Below are positions 1 to 6,947 of a DNA stretch of 7,068 nt, one piece after another (the stretch's first letter is position 1; each line of letters starts with the position of its first letter). The notes under the pieces were generated by a model. The model saw only the letters and a program-made list of their open reading frames with translations. It ran no database searches and was not told the origin of the DNA. This DNA is from Acidaminococcus fermentans. Its GTDB lineage: Bacteria; Bacillota_C; Negativicutes; Acidaminococcales; Acidaminococcaceae. Position numbers and translations under genes: made by a program. The DNA is taken from the NCBI GenBank assembly GCA_004555735.1, contig SFHH01000106.1, positions 1-7,068 on the forward strand, in the 5' to 3' direction.

Positions 1-1236
1 GATCATTTCCGGAAACTCACCAAGAAGTATTTCGTCTCCCATTTCCTGGTCCGGGAAAGCCTGGAAAAAGTGATCATCAGCAAAGGGCTGGGAGATTTCT
101 TAGACTGGCTCCTGCCCCATGTGTTCCGGAAGCAGGAAAGCGTGTTCAACTTCCTGTATTCCAAGAAGCAGGCCCTGGATATCCTGGCCGGGAAAAAGGC
201 CCATAACGGGCTGATGGCTTTCATCACCGGCCAGACAGCGACTGAAAACTACCAGTACATCATCGACTGTTTCGGGGCCAGCATCTATCCGCCCCGGAAA
301 ATGCTGGATATCGACCAGGCCTGGTGCAACGGGCCCCATCGGGGCTGCCATCTGCACTTTACCCGAGGCCGGCTGGGGAGCAAAGGAGCCACAGGGGAAG
401 CTTCCCGCTGGCTCCAGGGAGCCCATGCCCAGCGGGTGAAGAACCTGGCCTACTACAAGGACCATGGGGAACAGTGCCGGAAGAGCATCGCCCGGCTGAC
501 CCATCAGCTGCGGAGTGTCATGCGGATGGCCCAGACCCGGCTGCCGGTGCCGGCCAAGGAAGGAGAGCTGGTGCCGGGCCTGGTGTGGCGGGCCTTGAAG
601 GTAAACGACAGCCGGGTGTTCTTTGAACGGGAAACGGTTTCCAGCCCGGATTTCACGGTGGACCTGATGCTGGATGCCTCGGCTTCCCGGGGAGAATACC
701 AGCAGGTGATCGCCTCCCAGGCCTATGTGATCGCCGAAAGCCTAAGACAATGCGGGATCCCTTACCAGGTATATTCCTTCTGCACCCTGCGGAATTATAC
801 GGTGCTGACCCTGTTCAAGGATTACGCCGACAAGAAGCGGTGCACCAGCCTCTTCAACTATGTGGCAACTGGCTGGAACCGGGATGGATTGGCTCTCCGA
901 GGGGCTCGGCAGCTGATGGGGGATTTCACCCAGACAAAGAAGATCCTCATCATGCTTACCGATGCGGAACCCAATGATGACAAGCCTCTGGTGGGGGACG
1001 GACTGTTCAGCTCATCAGAATACCGGGATGAAAAAGCCGTGGCTAACACCGCGGACGAAGCGGCCAGCCTCCGCCGGGAAGGGATCCGGATCATCGGCCT
1101 CATCAATGGAGAGAACCAACACATCATGAAGGATGCCCGGAAGATCTTCGGGGAGGACTGCGTGGAAGTCCGGGACCTGGACAAAATGGCCGACAGCGTG
1201 GGCAAGATGCTGTGCCGGCAGATCGAGAGTTTGTAA
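1..1236 (+). CDS. vWA-domain protein, NorD/CobT-like (5' partial)
   Basis: The reading frame is open from base 1 with no start in view and ends with TAA at 1234-1236, so this is the last 411 residues of a longer protein; the GTG at 70 is internal. Residues about 219-375 form a von Willebrand factor A domain. The metal-binding (MIDAS) motif DASAS is at residues 225-229, a T-G-W-N-R-D-G stretch is at 290-296, and LTDAEPND is at 319-326. These resemble the motifs of the NorD (nitric oxide reductase activation) and CobT (cobaltochelatase) vWA proteins, where the last motif usually reads LTDG or LSDG; here Ala replaces that Gly. The part before the domain is basic and rich in aromatic residues, with no signal peptide or membrane segment in view. 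Family members usually work with a MoxR-type AAA+ ATPase to remodel or insert metal into a partner enzyme; whether such an ATPase lies upstream cannot be seen. Its actual target here is unknown. Confidence 0.75.
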   Translation, partial: DHFRKLTKKYFVSHFLVRESLEKVIISKGLGDFLDWLLPHVFRKQESVFNFLYSKKQALDILAGKKAHNGLMAFITGQTATENYQYIIDCFGASIYPPRKMLDIDQAWCNGPHRGCHLHFTRGRLGSKGATGEASRWLQGAHAQRVKNLAYYKDHGEQCRKSIARLTHQLRSVMRMAQTRLPVPAKEGELVPGLVWRALKVNDSRVFFERETVSSPDFTVDLMLDASASRGEYQQVIASQAYVIAESLRQCGIPYQVYSFCTLRNYTVLTLFKDYADKKRCTSLFNYVATGWNRDGLALRGARQLMGDFTQTKKILIMLTDAEPNDDKPLVGDGLFSSSEYRDEKAVANTADEAASLRREGIRIIGLINGENQHIMKDARKIFGEDCVEVRDLDKMADSVGKMLCRQIESL

Positions 1237-1376
1237 AGACGGTCAGATACGGCCCCAAGGGGCCTGGAGACATCGGACGTCAGCTTTGTTCGAATTAGAG
1301 GCAGGTCCGAACTGTTTATTGCAGGCAAGCTGAAGTCTGACTTCTGAAAGGCCTGTCAGGGCCGGTCTGACCTCTT
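1236..1376. repeat. Long imperfect palindrome filling the intergenic region
   Basis: Arms 1236-1286 and 1327-1376 are inverted copies of each other. Base pairing can be followed in blocks: 1236-1239/1373-1376, 1241-1247/1366-1372 (GGTCAGA/TCTGACC), 1250-1255/1359-1364 (CGGCCC/GGGCCG), 1261-1265/1349-1353 (GGCCT/AGGCC), 1268-1270/1343-1345, 1273-1278/1335-1340 (one G-U) and 1280-1286/1327-1333 (TCAGCTT/AAGCTGA). That is 38 pairs over about 51 positions, with small internal loops. The 40-base centre holds a smaller hairpin, GTTCG/CGAAC, at 1288-1292/1308-1312. The motif GTCAG or its complement occurs five times. No U-tract follows, so it is not a standard terminator. There is no open frame of note and no visible target-site duplication. 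It begins on the last base of the upstream stop codon and ends 10 bases before the valS -35 box. It could be a miniature inverted-repeat (MITE- or REP-like) element or a structured 3' UTR. Confidence 0.75.
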
Positions 1377-1386
1377 CCATTTCCCA

Positions 1387-1415
1387 TTGACAAAAAAATC
1401 TCCCCTTGTTACAAT
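1387..1415 (+). promoter_or_regulatory. Sigma-A type promoter of the valS operon
   Basis: The -35 box TTGACA (1387-1392) is a perfect match and the -10 box TACAAT (1410-1415) differs at one base from TATAAT, with the ideal 17-base spacer. A TG at 1407-1408 gives an extended -10. Transcription should start near A1422, just before the T-box leader. Regulation therefore probably rests on the leader RNA rather than on promoter strength. Confidence 0.9.
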
Positions 1416-1421
1416 GACTCC

Positions 1422-1657
1422 ATACAACCATACAGTCAAAGGCTATGAAGGGAAGGAGTACAGCGCCCCTTGCACCGGCAGAGAGGATGCGGTTGGTGGA
1501 AGCATCCGGGCAATGCGCTGGAAGTCATCCGGGAGCCGGTACGGTGAAGAGCCGTATCCGTTTGGGCACGTTACGCCTTTAAGGTGCTCAAGCAATTGAG
1601 AATGTAGGTGGTACCGCGAACAACTCGTCCTATACAGCAGGACGGGTTTATTTTTTT
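1422..1657 (+). promoter_or_regulatory. T-box riboswitch, valine specific (valS leader)
   Basis: The leader senses uncharged tRNA-Val and controls valS by antitermination. Stem I can be traced: basal pairs GGCU 1441-1444/AGCC 1534-1537, a specifier loop, CAGCGC 1461-1466/GCGCUG 1515-1520, UUGC 1470-1473/GCAA 1510-1513, and GGAUGC 1485-1490/GCAUCC 1502-1507. The conserved AGAGA is at 1480-1484 and the GGUGGAA-type distal loop at 1491-1501. The specifier codon is most likely GUC at 1524-1526, followed by the usual purine (A1527) and placed opposite AGUA 1457-1460; it would pair with anticodon GAC. A hairpin at 1538-1544/1552-1558 and the GUUACGCC stretch near 1570-1577 resemble stem II and the IIA/B region, and CUCAAGCAAUUGAG at 1587-1600 resembles stem III. 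The T-box sequence is at 1601-1618, with acceptor-binding UGGU at 1609-1612 that suits an A discriminator base. The antiterminator pairs 1603-1608 with 1629-1634 and GCG 1616-1618 with CGU 1626-1628, excluding the terminator. Confidence 0.95.
1622..1657 (+). terminator. Intrinsic terminator of the T-box leader
   Basis: A 10-pair stem, AACUCGUCCU (1622-1631) with AGGACGGGUU (1639-1648), one pair being U-G, closes a 7-base loop and runs into a U-rich tail with seven U residues at 1651-1657. Its left arm overlaps the 3' half of the T-box antiterminator, so the two structures are mutually exclusive: the terminator forms when tRNA-Val is charged. Confidence 0.93.
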
Positions 1658-1664
1658 AAGGAGG
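1658..1664 (+). promoter_or_regulatory. Strong Shine-Dalgarno site of valS
   Basis: AAGGAGG at 1658-1664 lies 7 bases before the ATG at 1672. It follows directly on the terminator U-tract and fixes the valS start. Confidence 0.93.
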
Positions 1665-1671
1665 CAGATTT

Positions 1672-4326
1672 ATGGCAGAAGAAAACAACATCCCCAAGGT
1701 CTATGATCCGGCCGCGGTGGAAAAGAAATGGTATGCATATTGGATGGAACAGGGCTTTTTCCATCAGCCAGTGGACAAGAGCCGGCAACCTTTCAGTGTA
1801 GTGATCCCGCCTCCCAACATCACCGGCAAGCTCCACATGGGCCATGCCCTGGACAATACCCTTCAGGACATCCTGGTGCGCTGGCACCGGATGATGGGGG
1901 ACAATACCTGCTGGCTCCCCGGTTATGACCATGCCGGTCTGGCCACCCAGATCAAAGTGGAAGAGGAACTGAAGAAAAAAGAAGGACTGACCCGCTATGA
2001 CCTGGGCCGGGAAGAATTCGTGAAACGGGTGTGGAAATGGAAGGAAGCCTATGGGGACGAAATCGTCACTCAGCTGAAATCCCTGGGGATCTCCTGCGAT
2101 TGGGACCGGCAGCGGTTTACCATGGATGAGGGACTGAGCCGGGCTGTCCGGGAAGCTTTTGTGAGCCTCTATGAAAAAGGCTTGATCTACAAAGGGACCC
2201 GGATGATCAACTGGTGCGTCAACTGTCGCACGGCCCTTTCTGATGTGGAAGTGGAACACCAGGATGATTCCGGTGCCCTGTGGTACATCAAATACCCCAT
2301 CGTGGGAGAAAAGGACCAATACCTGACCATTGCTACCAGCCGTCCGGAAACCATCCCCGGAGATACAGCCGTAGCTGTGAACCCCAAGGATGAACGGTAT
2401 GGAAAGCTGGTAGGGAAGAAAATCGCCCTGCCCACCACCAACCGGGAAATCCCCATCATCGCCGATGAATATGTGGACCTGGAATTCGGTACGGGTGCCG
2501 TGAAGATCACCCCGGCCCATGACCCTAACGACTATGAAGTGGGTGAACGGCACAATCTGGAAAAAATCGTGGTCATCGGCCTGGACGGGAAAATGACCAA
2601 AGAAGCCGGCAAATATGAAGGAGAAGACCGGTACGAATGCCGGAAGCATATCGTCCAAGACCTGAAAGACCTGGGACTCCTGGTGAAGATCGAAGACGCA
2701 CCCCACTCGGTAGGCCATTGCCAGCGCTGCCATCATGTGGTGGAACCCATGGTCTCCACCCAGTGGTTCGTGAAGATGAAACCCCTGGCGGAAGCCGCCA
2801 TCAAATGCGTCACCGAAGGTAACACAGAATTCGTGCCCAGCCGGTTCACCAAGACCTATCTCCAGTGGATGGAAAACATCCATGACTGGTGCATTTCCCG
2901 GCAGATCTGGTGGGGCCATCGGATCCCAGTCTGGTATTGCGACGACTGCGGAGAAGTGGCCGCTTCTCGGACGGATCTGACGGAATGCCCCAAATGCGGC
3001 AGTAAGCACATCCATCAGGATGAAGATGCCCTGGATACCTGGTTCAGCTCCGGCCTGTGGCCATTCTCCACCTTCGGCTGGCCGGACAAGACAGAAGAGT
3101 TGGAACAGTGGTATCCTACCAGCGTGCTGGTCACTGGCTATGATATCATCTTCTTCTGGGTGGCCCGGATGATCACCATGGGTGAGGAATTCATGGGCAA
3201 GGAACCCTTCAAGCACGTGTTCATCCATGGCCTGGTCCGGGATGAACAGGGCCGGAAGATGAGTAAATCCCTGGGTAACGGGATCGATCCTCTGGAAGTG
3301 GTGAACAAGTACGGGGCGGATACCCTGCGCTTCATGCTGATCACCGGCAATACCCCGGGCAACGACATGCGGTTCTACTGGAACCGGATCGAAAGCACCC
3401 GGAATTTTGCCAATAAGATCTGGAACGCATCCCGGTTCGCTCTCATGAACCTGGATGGCTATGACAAGGATGCAGAAAAAGCACCGCTCACCCTGGCGGA
3501 CAAATGGATCTTGTCCCGGCTCCAGCACACCATCCAGGATGTATCCAGTTATCTGGAAAAATTCGAATTGGGCGAAGCCGGACGGCTGATCTACGACTTC
3601 ATCTGGGGTGAAGTGTGCGACTGGTACATCGAACTGGCCAAACCCCGTCTGTACGACCGGGAAAACGCCGCGGCACGGGCTACGGCCCAGACGGTGCTGT
3701 GCCGGGTGCTGGGAGATGCCATGAAACTGCTCCATCCCTACATGCCTTTCATTACGGAAGAAATCTGGCAGCACCTGCCCCATGAAGGCCAGAGCATCAT
3801 GATCGCTCCCTGGCCGGTGGCAGACGGAAACCTGATCGATGATACGGTGGAAAAACAGATGACTGCCGTCATGGACGTGATCAAGGCGATCCGGAATATG
3901 CGGGCGGAAGTGAATGCCGCTCCTGGCCATAAGGCACCGGCAACGGTATTGGTGGAAGAAGAGCTGAAAGCGGTCTTTGCGGCTAATGGAGATTATATCC
4001 GGCAGCTGGGCACGGTGGATGCCCTGACTTTAGGCGGCATGGAAGATGCAGCTCCGGAAAACGCCATGGCGGCTGTGGTCAATGGCGCTAAAGTATATCT
4101 GCCCCTGAAGGGCCTGATTGACGTAGAGAAGGAACTGGCCCGTCTCCAGAAGGAATTGGACGGGGCGGAAAAGGAAGCCAAACGGGCTGCCGGGAAGCTG
4201 AGCAACCAGAACTTCCTGGCCAAGGCTCCTGCGGAAGTGGTAGAAAAGGAAAAGACCAAGCAAACAGAGATCCTGGCGCGGATCGCTGGCCTGAAAGAAC
4301 GGATCACGACCCTGCGCAGCCTGTAA
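1672..4326 (+). CDS. valS: Valine--tRNA ligase
   Basis: This cytosolic class I aminoacyl-tRNA synthetase joins valine to tRNA-Val using ATP. The protein has 884 residues, normal for bacterial ValRS. The HIGH signature is HMGH at residues 55-58 and the KMSKS loop is intact at 529-533, so the catalytic core looks functional. The inserted editing domain (CP1), which clears mischarged threonine, begins around residue 190 and carries ATSRPET at 221-227. Cysteine pairs at 182/185, 350/353, 423/426 and 439/442 look like zinc knuckles. The anticodon-binding helical region follows, and the last 70 residues or so (815-884) are a charged heptad-like arm, the C-terminal coiled coil typical of ValRS. The ATG is fixed by AAGGAGG 7 bases upstream. 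Expression should be governed by the T-box leader; the gene heads an operon with folC 19 bases downstream. No frameshift or missing key residue is seen. Confidence 0.98.
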   Translation: MAEENNIPKVYDPAAVEKKWYAYWMEQGFFHQPVDKSRQPFSVVIPPPNITGKLHMGHALDNTLQDILVRWHRMMGDNTCWLPGYDHAGLATQIKVEEELKKKEGLTRYDLGREEFVKRVWKWKEAYGDEIVTQLKSLGISCDWDRQRFTMDEGLSRAVREAFVSLYEKGLIYKGTRMINWCVNCRTALSDVEVEHQDDSGALWYIKYPIVGEKDQYLTIATSRPETIPGDTAVAVNPKDERYGKLVGKKIALPTTNREIPIIADEYVDLEFGTGAVKITPAHDPNDYEVGERHNLEKIVVIGLDGKMTKEAGKYEGEDRYECRKHIVQDLKDLGLLVKIEDAPHSVGHCQRCHHVVEPMVSTQWFVKMKPLAEAAIKCVTEGNTEFVPSRFTKTYLQWMENIHDWCISRQIWWGHRIPVWYCDDCGEVAASRTDLTECPKCGSKHIHQDEDALDTWFSSGLWPFSTFGWPDKTEELEQWYPTSVLVTGYDIIFFWVARMITMGEEFMGKEPFKHVFIHGLVRDEQGRKMSKSLGNGIDPLEVVNKYGADTLRFMLITGNTPGNDMRFYWNRIESTRNFANKIWNASRFALMNLDGYDKDAEKAPLTLADKWILSRLQHTIQDVSSYLEKFELGEAGRLIYDFIWGEVCDWYIELAKPRLYDRENAAARATAQTVLCRVLGDAMKLLHPYMPFITEEIWQHLPHEGQSIMIAPWPVADGNLIDDTVEKQMTAVMDVIKAIRNMRAEVNAAPGHKAPATVLVEEELKAVFAANGDYIRQLGTVDALTLGGMEDAAPENAMAAVVNGAKVYLPLKGLIDVEKELARLQKELDGAEKEAKRAAGKLSNQNFLAKAPAEVVEKEKTKQTEILARIAGLKERITTLRSL

Positions 4327-4345
4327 AAGGGAAAGGAGCAGACCT

Positions 4346-5626
4346 ATGGACTATACAGCCGCAGTCGCATATGTAGAAAGCATGGGCAAGTTCGGCATCC
4401 ATCTGGGCATGGAACGGATCCAGGGGCTGGCGGCGCTTTTGGACCATCCGGAACGGAAGATCCGGACCATCCATGTAACTGGGACCAACGGCAAGGGCAG
4501 TGTCACCACGTTCCTGGCCAATATGCTCCAGCAGGCGGGGAAAAAGGTGGGGAGCTATACCTCTCCCCATTTTGTCCGTTACAATGAACGGATCTGTTTG
4601 GACGGCGCCGATATTTCCGATGAGGATTTCGCTGCCGTGACGGAACGGACCAAAGCGGCTCTGGACCGATATCTGGCAGCCGGAGGCGAACAGCCCACCC
4701 AATTCGAATTCCTCACTGCCATGGCCTTTCTGTATTTTGCGGAAAAACAGGTGGACTATGCGGTGATCGAAGTGGGGATGGGGGGCCTGTGGGACTCCAC
4801 CAACATCATCACGCCGGAAGTCTCAGTGATCACCAATGTGACCCTGGAACATACGGAACGGCTAGGCAAGACCATCGAGGCCATTGCCACCCAGAAAGCC
4901 GGGATCATTAAGCCCGGGGTGCCGGTGGTGACGGAAGCGGAAGGCGAGGCTCTCACGGTGATCCGGGCTGCAGCAGAAGCCAATCATGCACCTCTCTATG
5001 TCTATGGAGAGGATTTCACAGCAAAAAAACTGACCAGCTCTATGGATGCCCAGACTTTCCTGTATCGCTTGGGAGAAAAGGAATTGGAGGCCGTCATCCA
5101 TCTGCCCGGGGAACATCAGATCCTCAATGGGGCGGCTGCCCTTACAGCGGCAGAGATCCTCCGTGAGAAAGAGGGTACGCCGGATGAAGCGGCTATGCTC
5201 CGAGGCATGGAAGCAGCCCGGTGGCCGGGACGGCTGGAACGGATCCGCCACAATCCGGACATCATCCTGGATGGGGCCCATAACCCGTCTGGAGTCACGG
5301 TGCTCCGGAAAGCCCTGGATGAATACTATCCCAAAGCACGGCGGCTCTTCGTGTTCGGCATGATGGCGGACAAGGATGTGAGCCAGGTCTCGGATATCCT
5401 GTTCCGGCCGGAGGACACCATCTATACGGTACTGGCCCACGAAGGGGATCGGTCGGAGAAACCGGAAAAATTGGCCCAACGGCTCCATAAGAATGCGGTT
5501 CCCATGGAGGACCTGACGGCTGCCTACCGCCGGGCGGTGGAAGAAGCCGGCCCAGGGGATGTGGTGATCGTCTGCGGGTCTCTGTATCTCATCGGGACCT
5601 TCAAGGAACTGGGATTGGACCGGTAA
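4346..5626 (+). CDS. folC: Folylpolyglutamate synthase / dihydrofolate synthase
   Basis: This cytosolic Mur-ligase family enzyme adds glutamate to folates with ATP, and in many bacteria also makes dihydrofolate from dihydropteroate. The 426-residue length is usual. The ATP-binding P-loop TGTNGKGS is at residues 45-52, the SPH of the substrate loop at 73-75, the H169 and K184 region (EHTERLG through QKAGIIKPG) holds the metal site and the lysine that is carbamylated in this family, WPGRLE is at 293-298 and DGAHNP at 309-314, in the C-terminal glutamate-ligase domain. One deviation: the usual GLGGRxDATN motif reads GMGGLWDSTN at 144-153, lacking the Arg. AAAGGAG at 4332-4338 sits 7 bases before the ATG. 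The gene starts 19 bases after valS, a pairing common in Firmicutes, and probably shares the T-box control. Whether it has both activities or only one cannot be told from the sequence alone. Confidence 0.96.
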   Translation: MDYTAAVAYVESMGKFGIHLGMERIQGLAALLDHPERKIRTIHVTGTNGKGSVTTFLANMLQQAGKKVGSYTSPHFVRYNERICLDGADISDEDFAAVTERTKAALDRYLAAGGEQPTQFEFLTAMAFLYFAEKQVDYAVIEVGMGGLWDSTNIITPEVSVITNVTLEHTERLGKTIEAIATQKAGIIKPGVPVVTEAEGEALTVIRAAAEANHAPLYVYGEDFTAKKLTSSMDAQTFLYRLGEKELEAVIHLPGEHQILNGAAALTAAEILREKEGTPDEAAMLRGMEAARWPGRLERIRHNPDIILDGAHNPSGVTVLRKALDEYYPKARRLFVFGMMADKDVSQVSDILFRPEDTIYTVLAHEGDRSEKPEKLAQRLHKNAVPMEDLTAAYRRAVEEAGPGDVVIVCGSLYLIGTFKELGLDR

Positions 5627-5631
5627 GGATC

Positions 5632-6888
5632 ATGGAGCGACCGAGAGGCTGGGGCCTCCCAGCATCCTGGAACCTGAACCAAATCACTTTCGGGGTCCTT
5701 TGCGTACTGTTTTTCGTGCTGCCTCTGCACCAGCTGGGGGCGGGGATCGTATTCGGGATCTGCTTCCTGCTGAATCTGGCGAATATCTGGAAGAGCGGTC
5801 AGTTCTGGCCGGCCATCCAGATCCCTCGGATCATCAGCCGGCCCTTGTGGGCTCTATTCCTACTCAGTGGGGTCAGCACCCTGTGGTCGGCCGATCCGGC
5901 GGCCTGTGCCCTGAATTGGCTGTGGGTGGTGGGCCAGGAGGCGGGCATCTTTTATCTGGTGCTCCGGTATGCCAGTACGGGACGCAGATCCCTATTCCTG
6001 ATCAAGATCTTCATGATCTCTGCCGGGGTGGTGGCTGCATTTGGCATCTGGCAGTATTTCTTCGGCAGCAGTCTCCAGAACCTGGAGTGGATCGACCATC
6101 AGGCCTTTAAACATTTGTCCCGGAGGGCCATTTCCACCCTGGTGAACCCCAATATCCTGGGGACTTTCCTGGTGACCACGGTGGCCTACTGTGAAGGCCT
6201 CTTTGCTCCTCTCAAAGGAGGGAAGACACGCTGGGCCCTGGTGGGGATCTTCCTTTTGGCTACGGCCTGTTTGATCCTGACCTTTTCCCGGGGCAACTGG
6301 GTGGCCTATTTCTGGGTACTGTTCATTTTTGCCGGAGCTTTCTATCACAAGGCCTTCCTGCCTTTTATCGGCGGCGGGCTGGGGGTGCTGTATCTGTTCT
6401 GGAACCAGCTGGCGGAACGGCTCATGTCGATCTTTTCCGTCCATGATACCTCGGCGGAACTCCGGTTCTTCTATCTGGAAAGTTCCCTGGACATGATCCG
6501 GGATCATCCCTTTGGGGTGGGCTGGTATGGATATGGCTATGCCTTTCCTGATTACAACTTTTTCATTGCAGAAGATGTGTTCATGTACCACAGCCATAAT
6601 CTGCTGCTGAATGTGACGGCAGAGCTGGGGATCCCCGGGCTGCTGCTGTTCCTGTTTATCATGATCCAGCTGTTCCGGCTGGCCCGGGAAATCCGCCACC
6701 GGCAGCGGACCCGTCCCTGGATCCGGGGTGTAGCCTGCGGCTATATGGCGTCCCTGGTGGGTATCTTCATCAGCGGGCTGACGGATCATACCCTGTTCAA
6801 CAGCCAGCTGGGCATGTTGTTCTGGGCCGGGAATGCCATCCTCCTGATCGTGGATCAGCTGAGCCGGGAACGGAAGAAAAGGATATAA
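5632..6888 (+). CDS. O-antigen ligase/polymerase family membrane protein
   Basis: This 418-residue polytopic inner-membrane protein probably moves lipid-linked glycan chains onto an acceptor such as lipid A core, or polymerises them (Wzy_C/WaaL-type fold). Hydrophobic segments lie at about 18-50, 71-85, 92-112, 120-144, 174-192, 201-217, 222-257 (two), 330-350, 365-384 and 391-409. Family marks are NPN at 172-174, the S-R-G of TFSRGNW at 219-221, then an extracytoplasmic loop with R278, GVGWYGYGY at 295-303 and HSHN at 320-323, followed by ELGIPGLLLF at 331-340. A conserved Arg and His in this loop are needed for activity in characterised WaaL enzymes. The ATG lies 5 bases after the folC stop; an AAGGA at 5625-5629 overlaps that stop and is only 2 bases away, so translation is probably coupled to folC. 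Upstream in-frame codons offer no start, and later ones would cut into the first membrane helix. Ligase versus polymerase, and the glycan, stay open. Confidence 0.82.
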   Translation: MERPRGWGLPASWNLNQITFGVLCVLFFVLPLHQLGAGIVFGICFLLNLANIWKSGQFWPAIQIPRIISRPLWALFLLSGVSTLWSADPAACALNWLWVVGQEAGIFYLVLRYASTGRRSLFLIKIFMISAGVVAAFGIWQYFFGSSLQNLEWIDHQAFKHLSRRAISTLVNPNILGTFLVTTVAYCEGLFAPLKGGKTRWALVGIFLLATACLILTFSRGNWVAYFWVLFIFAGAFYHKAFLPFIGGGLGVLYLFWNQLAERLMSIFSVHDTSAELRFFYLESSLDMIRDHPFGVGWYGYGYAFPDYNFFIAEDVFMYHSHNLLLNVTAELGIPGLLLFLFIMIQLFRLAREIRHRQRTRPWIRGVACGYMASLVGIFISGLTDHTLFNSQLGMLFWAGNAILLIVDQLSRERKKRI

Positions 6889-6889
6889 T

Positions 6890-6941
6890 GAAAAATGGGC
6901 TGTGAAGAAATGAGGATTCATTTCTTCACAGCCCATTTTTA
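6890..6941. terminator. Long bidirectional intrinsic terminator
   Basis: Arms 6891-6912 and 6919-6940 are perfect complements over 22 bases, extended to 23 by A6913/T6918 around a 4-base loop (GGAT). The stem begins with AAAAATGGGC and ends with GCCCATTTTT, so there is a T-run at the 3' side on either strand. It begins 2 bases after the ligase stop codon and 7 bases from the stop of the convergent gene, so it should end both transcripts. Confidence 0.95.
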
Positions 6942-6947
6942 TAATTC

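Noticed and set aside
1251..1264. GGCCCCAAGGGGCC as a terminator of the vWA gene
   Set aside because: The loop would be only 2-4 bases and no T-run follows; half of it pairs better as part of the larger palindrome.
858..1431. Minus-strand open frames across the vWA 3' end and the intergenic region (858-1328 and 1243-1431)
   Set aside because: No ribosome site and no recognisable protein; they overlap the vWA gene, the palindrome and the valS promoter.
1387..1599. Possible 70-codon leader peptide in the valS leader
   Set aside because: The ATG/TTG-type starts have no ribosome site and the stretch is fully accounted for by the promoter and the T-box stem I structure.
1648..3930. 760-codon open frame on the minus strand opposite valS
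   Set aside because: It lies wholly antisense to an unmistakable valS and its product is rich in His, Pro, Phe and Gly with no recognisable domain. It is the expected shadow of a GC-rich gene whose codons rarely give reverse-strand stops.
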